A DNA stretch of 64,000 bases from Hyphomicrobiales bacterium (GTDB lineage Bacteria > Pseudomonadota > Alphaproteobacteria > Rhizobiales > Rhizobiaceae). The DNA lies in assembly GCA_900469965.1 (NCBI GenBank), contig UBZP01000017.1:310001-374000 (forward strand), in the 5' to 3' direction. The notes beneath the pieces are model-generated. The model saw only the letters and a list, made by a program, of their open reading frames with translations. It ran no database searches and was not told the DNA's origin. Made by a program: the position numbers and the translations under genes. Below, piece by piece: positions 61,217 to 64,000 of this stretch. Positions within the stretch are counted from its first letter, which is position 1. Each line of letters begins with the position of its first letter.

Positions 61217-62071
61217 ATGGCGGCCTCGGGCAAGGACTTCGATCACAGGCGGTTTGCTGTCGGGCTGGCGCGGGGGCTTGCCGGCGCCCTGCTCTTCGCC
61301 CTGCCTATGTTCCTGACGATGGAGATGTGGGAACTGGGTTTCTACATCGACCGGGCGCGCCTCTTCCTCTTGCTGCTCGTCAACGTTCCCCTGCTGGTGC
61401 TGCTCGCCCACCGCATCGGCTTTGAGCGGACCACGACGCTGCGGGAGGCGATCCGCGACGCGAGCATCGCCTATTTCCTCGGCATGGTCTGCAGCGGCCT
61501 CATCCTGCTTGCGATCGGGGTGCTGCGCTCGGACCAGTCGCTCAACGAGATCGTCGGGATGATCGCCATCCAGTCGGTCCCGGCCAGCATCGGTGCGCTT
61601 CTGGGGCGGAGCCAGCTCGGCGGGCCGGCCGTGGGCGACGAGGCGGACGAAGACGAAGGGGCCGAAGCGGAGGCCGAGACGAGCTATGCGGGCGAGCTGT
61701 TCATGATGGCGGTCGGCGCCCTGTTCCTCTGCCTGAACGTCGCGCCGACGGAGGAGATGATCCTGCTCTCCTACAAGATGACGCCCTGGCACGCGATCGC
61801 CGTCATCGTGGCGTCGATCGTCCTGATGCACGGTTTCGTCTACGCGCTGTCCTTCATGGGAGGGCATGTCGTGGAGGAGGGCACGCCCGGCTGGCACGCG
61901 CTGGTGCGCTTCACCCTTCCCGGCTACCTCATTGCGCTCGCCATCAGCCTCTACTGCCTCTGGACCTTTCATCGCCTGGACGGGATCGCGATGACGCAGG
62001 TGATGATGACGGTGGTGGTCCTGAGCCTGCCCGGCGCCATCGGCGCGGCGGCGGCACGGCTCATTCTATAG
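61217..62071 (+). CDS. TIGR02587-family integral membrane protein
   Basis: The 284-residue protein has about seven to eight membrane helices split by an acidic cytosolic loop (about 138-156, GDEADEDEGAEAEAETS). Conserved segments such as RGLAGALLFALPMFLTMEMWELGFYI and LNVAPTEEMILLSYKMTPWHAIAVI match the uncharacterised TIGR02587 family. AGGAGGAGG and GCAGGG precede the ATG, 14 nt after the FAD gene stop. The partner family TIGR02588 follows. Its function is undescribed. Confidence 0.85.
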   Translation: MAASGKDFDHRRFAVGLARGLAGALLFALPMFLTMEMWELGFYIDRARLFLLLLVNVPLLVLLAHRIGFERTTTLREAIRDASIAYFLGMVCSGLILLAIGVLRSDQSLNEIVGMIAIQSVPASIGALLGRSQLGGPAVGDEADEDEGAEAEAETSYAGELFMMAVGALFLCLNVAPTEEMILLSYKMTPWHAIAVIVASIVLMHGFVYALSFMGGHVVEEGTPGWHALVRFTLPGYLIALAISLYCLWTFHRLDGIAMTQVMMTVVVLSLPGAIGAAAARLIL

Positions 62072-62103
62072 TCCCTGGCCATGTTCCAACGCGAGGATGC
62101 AGC

Positions 62104-62514
62104 ATGACGAAGATGTCCACCGCCCGGCATACCGAGACCGGCGATCCGCACGTCGTCGAATGGCTGACGGGATTGTTCTCCGCCGCCTGCGTGATCGCGA
62201 TGATCGCCTGGATGGGGGTGCAGGCGATCGGCCAGCGTGACGAGGCGCCCGACCTGTCGGTCAGCGTCGTCCGGCAGGAGGCCCGCAGCGGCGGCTATCA
62301 GGTGGAGTTCGAGATCGGCAATGCCGCCCGTGCGACGGCGGCGCAGGTCCTGGTGCGCGGCGAACTCGTCGACGGCGATGCCGTGGTCGAGGCGGTCGAG
62401 ACGACGCTGGACTACGTGCCGATGCAGTCGAAGGCGAGCGGCGGCCTGATCTTCCGGCACGATCCGGCAGGCCTGGCTGTCCGCATCGCGGCGGTGGGCT
62501 ACGCGGATCCGTAG
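62104..62514 (+). CDS. TIGR02588-family membrane-anchored protein
   Basis: The 136-residue protein has one N-terminal membrane helix (about 19-44, VEWLTGLFSAACVIAMIAWMGVQAI) and a soluble beta-rich domain (LSVSVVRQEARSGGYQVEFEIGNAARATAAQVLVRGEL). The order and pairing with TIGR02587 are characteristic of this uncharacterised pair. GAGG precedes the ATG. The soluble domain resembles an Ig-like or CARDB-like sandwich and probably lies in the periplasm. Its function is undescribed. Confidence 0.83.
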   Translation: MTKMSTARHTETGDPHVVEWLTGLFSAACVIAMIAWMGVQAIGQRDEAPDLSVSVVRQEARSGGYQVEFEIGNAARATAAQVLVRGELVDGDAVVEAVETTLDYVPMQSKASGGLIFRHDPAGLAVRIAAVGYADP

Positions 62515-62528
62515 CCGAAGCGGCGGCC

Positions 62529-63509
62529 CTACGGTTCGAAGCGGCTGACCTCGAGGCCGCTGCCGATCGGCAGCAGGACGCTGGTGATGCCCGGCTTGGC
62601 CCGCAGCGCCTGCTGATAGCGGCGGATGTCCTCGCCGCCGGGGCGCAGCATGTTGTCGGCAACCAGGATGGCGCCGGGGTTGAGCAGGGGATAGACCGCC
62701 TCCAGGCAGGGAAGATAGAGATCCTTCCACAGGTCGAAGAAGACGAAATCGACCTTCGATCCGAGCGCGCCGATCAGTTTCGTCGCATCGCCGACGACGA
62801 ACTCCACGTGCCCTTCGAGGCCGGCCTCTGCCGATTTCTGCCGTGCGAAGGCCGACTTGTAGTCGTGATATTCCATCGTCACGAGCTTGCCGCCCGCCGA
62901 TCGGGCCGCATCGGCAAGCCAGATCGCCGAGTAGCCGAACGATGTGCCCAGCTCGAGAATGAGCGGCGCATACAGACTTCTGGCCAGCGTGTTGAGAAAC
63001 CGCCCCGTGTCGGGCCCGATGGCGCGCATCCGCATGTCCTGCCCGCCGTCGCGGCCGCCGGGCGGCTCCGTGCGTGGCGTCTGCTGCTCCTCGCGCTGCA
63101 TCGCGTGATAGGTGTCGAGCACGGCCGTCACCTCGGGGTCCAGCGCGTGCTCGCCGACCCGAAGCGCCTCGGTCGCGGAGGCCGCAGCCGGCCTAACGGG
63201 CACGTCGGTCCATTCCACGCTCAGTTCTTCGCGGAAGGCGAAGCGGACGAGATGACGGACGACCACATCCTGCAACTCGGCCATCTGTTCCCGGTCTTCG
63301 GCGCCCAGCACGATCCGCAGCGCCGCGGGGTCGGCGGCGAGACGGCATTCGCCGATGGCAAACGAGATCTGGCCTGACAGCGTATCGAAAGTGACCGGGC
63401 GCTTGTGGGCAAAGTGCTTGCAGAGCTGCTGAAGGTAGCGGCTTGCGTGCCCGGTGGGGATGGACGCAGTCGCCATGACCGGGTGGGTGATCGACGCGGC
63501 GTTGTCCAT
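62529..63509 (-). CDS. DUF2218 - O-methyltransferase fusion protein
   Basis: The 326-residue protein joins two domains. Residues 12-105 match DUF2218 (ATASIPTGHASRYLQQLCKHFAHKRPVTFDTLSGQISFAIGECRLAADPAAL). Residues 120-326 form a class I SAM methyltransferase of the catechol-O-methyltransferase kind (LILELGTSFGYSAIWLADAA, VTMEYHDYKSAFARQKSAEAGL, VDFVFFDLWKDLYLPCLE). DUF2218 usually stands alone near siderophore-interacting reductases. GGAG lies upstream of ATG 63509, which overlaps the PadR stop by one base. I infer methylation of a catechol-like or siderophore-related compound. Confidence 0.85.
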   Translation of the reverse strand: MDNAASITHPVMATASIPTGHASRYLQQLCKHFAHKRPVTFDTLSGQISFAIGECRLAADPAALRIVLGAEDREQMAELQDVVVRHLVRFAFREELSVEWTDVPVRPAAASATEALRVGEHALDPEVTAVLDTYHAMQREEQQTPRTEPPGGRDGGQDMRMRAIGPDTGRFLNTLARSLYAPLILELGTSFGYSAIWLADAARSAGGKLVTMEYHDYKSAFARQKSAEAGLEGHVEFVVGDATKLIGALGSKVDFVFFDLWKDLYLPCLEAVYPLLNPGAILVADNMLRPGGEDIRRYQQALRAKPGITSVLLPIGSGLEVSRFEP

Positions 63510-64000
63510 CAGCTGCGCTCCACCGTTTCGGCGGCCTTGTCCAGTGCCGCGGCGATGGCATTGATGGCCGCCTCGTCGAGCGGACGGCCCTTGAGCCGCA
63601 GTCGCATGGCGAGCTTCAGGTTTTCCATCGCCCGCAGGACCTGAAGCGGCAGGTCCTTCCGGCCGCCCGGCTCCATGGCGCGGCCACGGGCGAGAAGCGC
63701 GTCGAGAAGGCCGCGGTTGGCAGTGAGGAAGGCCTCGCCCTCGGGGGTGATCCTGTAGCGCTTGCGCCCGCCCTCGACGGGCTCGACGCGCGCGTAGCCC
63801 ATGTCGTCCAGCCAGGCGAGGGTGGGATAGACGACGCCCGGGCTCGGCGCGTAGGCGCCGCCGAACTTTTCCTCGATCGACTTGATCAGCTCGTAGCCGT
63901 GGCTCGGCGCCTCAGCGATCATGGCGAGCATCAGGAGACGCAGGTCGCCGTAGTCGAAGAGCCGGCCGCGCCGGCCGCGCCCGTGATGGCCGCCGTGGTG
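63509..64000 (-). CDS. PadR-family regulator with His-rich N-terminus (YqjI-like), partial
   Basis: The frame is open to the window edge, so the start is missing. The visible 163 residues begin HHGGHHGRGRRGRLFDYGDLRLLMLAMIAEAPSHGYELIKSIEEKFGG, with the PadR winged helix (PSPGVVYPTLAWLDDMGYARVEPVEGGRKRYRITPEGEAFL). A His/Gly-rich leader before a PadR domain is the signature of nickel/iron-responsive YqjI, which controls a siderophore-interacting ferric reductase. It overlaps the DUF2218-methyltransferase gene, supporting metal-linked control of that gene. Metal specificity is inferred. Confidence 0.85.
   Translation of the reverse strand, partial: HHGGHHGRGRRGRLFDYGDLRLLMLAMIAEAPSHGYELIKSIEEKFGGAYAPSPGVVYPTLAWLDDMGYARVEPVEGGRKRYRITPEGEAFLTANRGLLDALLARGRAMEPGGRKDLPLQVLRAMENLKLAMRLRLKGRPLDEAAINAIAAALDKAAETVERS

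Overview
The window is high-GC chromosomal-type DNA from an alphaproteobacterium, most likely of the order Hyphomicrobiales (Rhizobiales). Supporting this are a Caulobacter-type D-xylonate dehydratase, a NasT/NasS-controlled nitrate operon, FixJ-like and rhizobial-style PAP2 proteins, and the short C/G-rich palindromic intergenic repeats common in rhizobia. I see no rRNA, tRNA, insertion sequence, prophage or CRISPR array. Both ends cut through a gene.

Region 1 (1-5.3 kb) holds two RidA-family genes, each divergent from a TetR regulator with strong palindromes in between, plus a small alpha/beta hydrolase and an ABC-F ATPase. Region 2 (5.3-19.1 kb) is the least explained part. It contains an aldehyde dehydrogenase, a GT1-type glycosyltransferase and a GntR regulator with two helix-turn-helix segments on the minus strand. 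On the plus strand follow a complete polyamine-type ABC importer, a second glycosyltransferase, three tandem cupins, another aldehyde dehydrogenase and a saccharopine-dehydrogenase-like enzyme. Palindromic repeats sit between its transcription units and are not seen elsewhere in the window. It looks like one uptake and conversion pathway for an unknown amine or amino compound.

Region 3 (19.3-29 kb) is mostly catabolic: a small membrane protein, a fuconolactonase-like amidohydrolase, a Tat-type alpha/beta hydrolase, a FixJ-like regulator, L-fuconate dehydratase with an L-lactate dehydrogenase-type flavoprotein, a SnoaL-like protein, and an overlapping aminotransferase and glutamine-synthetase-like pair suited to amine catabolism. 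Region 4 (29-38.2 kb) holds a degenerate receiver-like protein, a two-component system and a PAP2 phosphatase that share an upstream sequence motif, then a LysR regulator, two small envelope proteins, an EamA exporter and D-xylonate dehydratase.

Region 5 (38.2-50.7 kb) is a complete assimilatory nitrate system on the minus strand: nasT-nasS, then nrtA-nrtB-nrtD-nirB-nirD-nasA-cysG. Ahead of nrtA the sequence shows a sigma-54 promoter, an ANTAR-type RNA hairpin at the predicted transcript start and an intrinsic terminator. This fits NasT antitermination under nitrogen control. Region 6 (51-64 kb) has an aldehyde dehydrogenase, a VOC protein, an exported S10-type peptidase, a CueR/CopA copper module with a recognisable 19-bp-spacer promoter, a PerM/AI-2E family protein, an FAD oxidoreductase with the TIGR02587/TIGR02588 membrane pair, and a DUF2218-methyltransferase fusion overlapping a His-rich PadR regulator that runs off the window.
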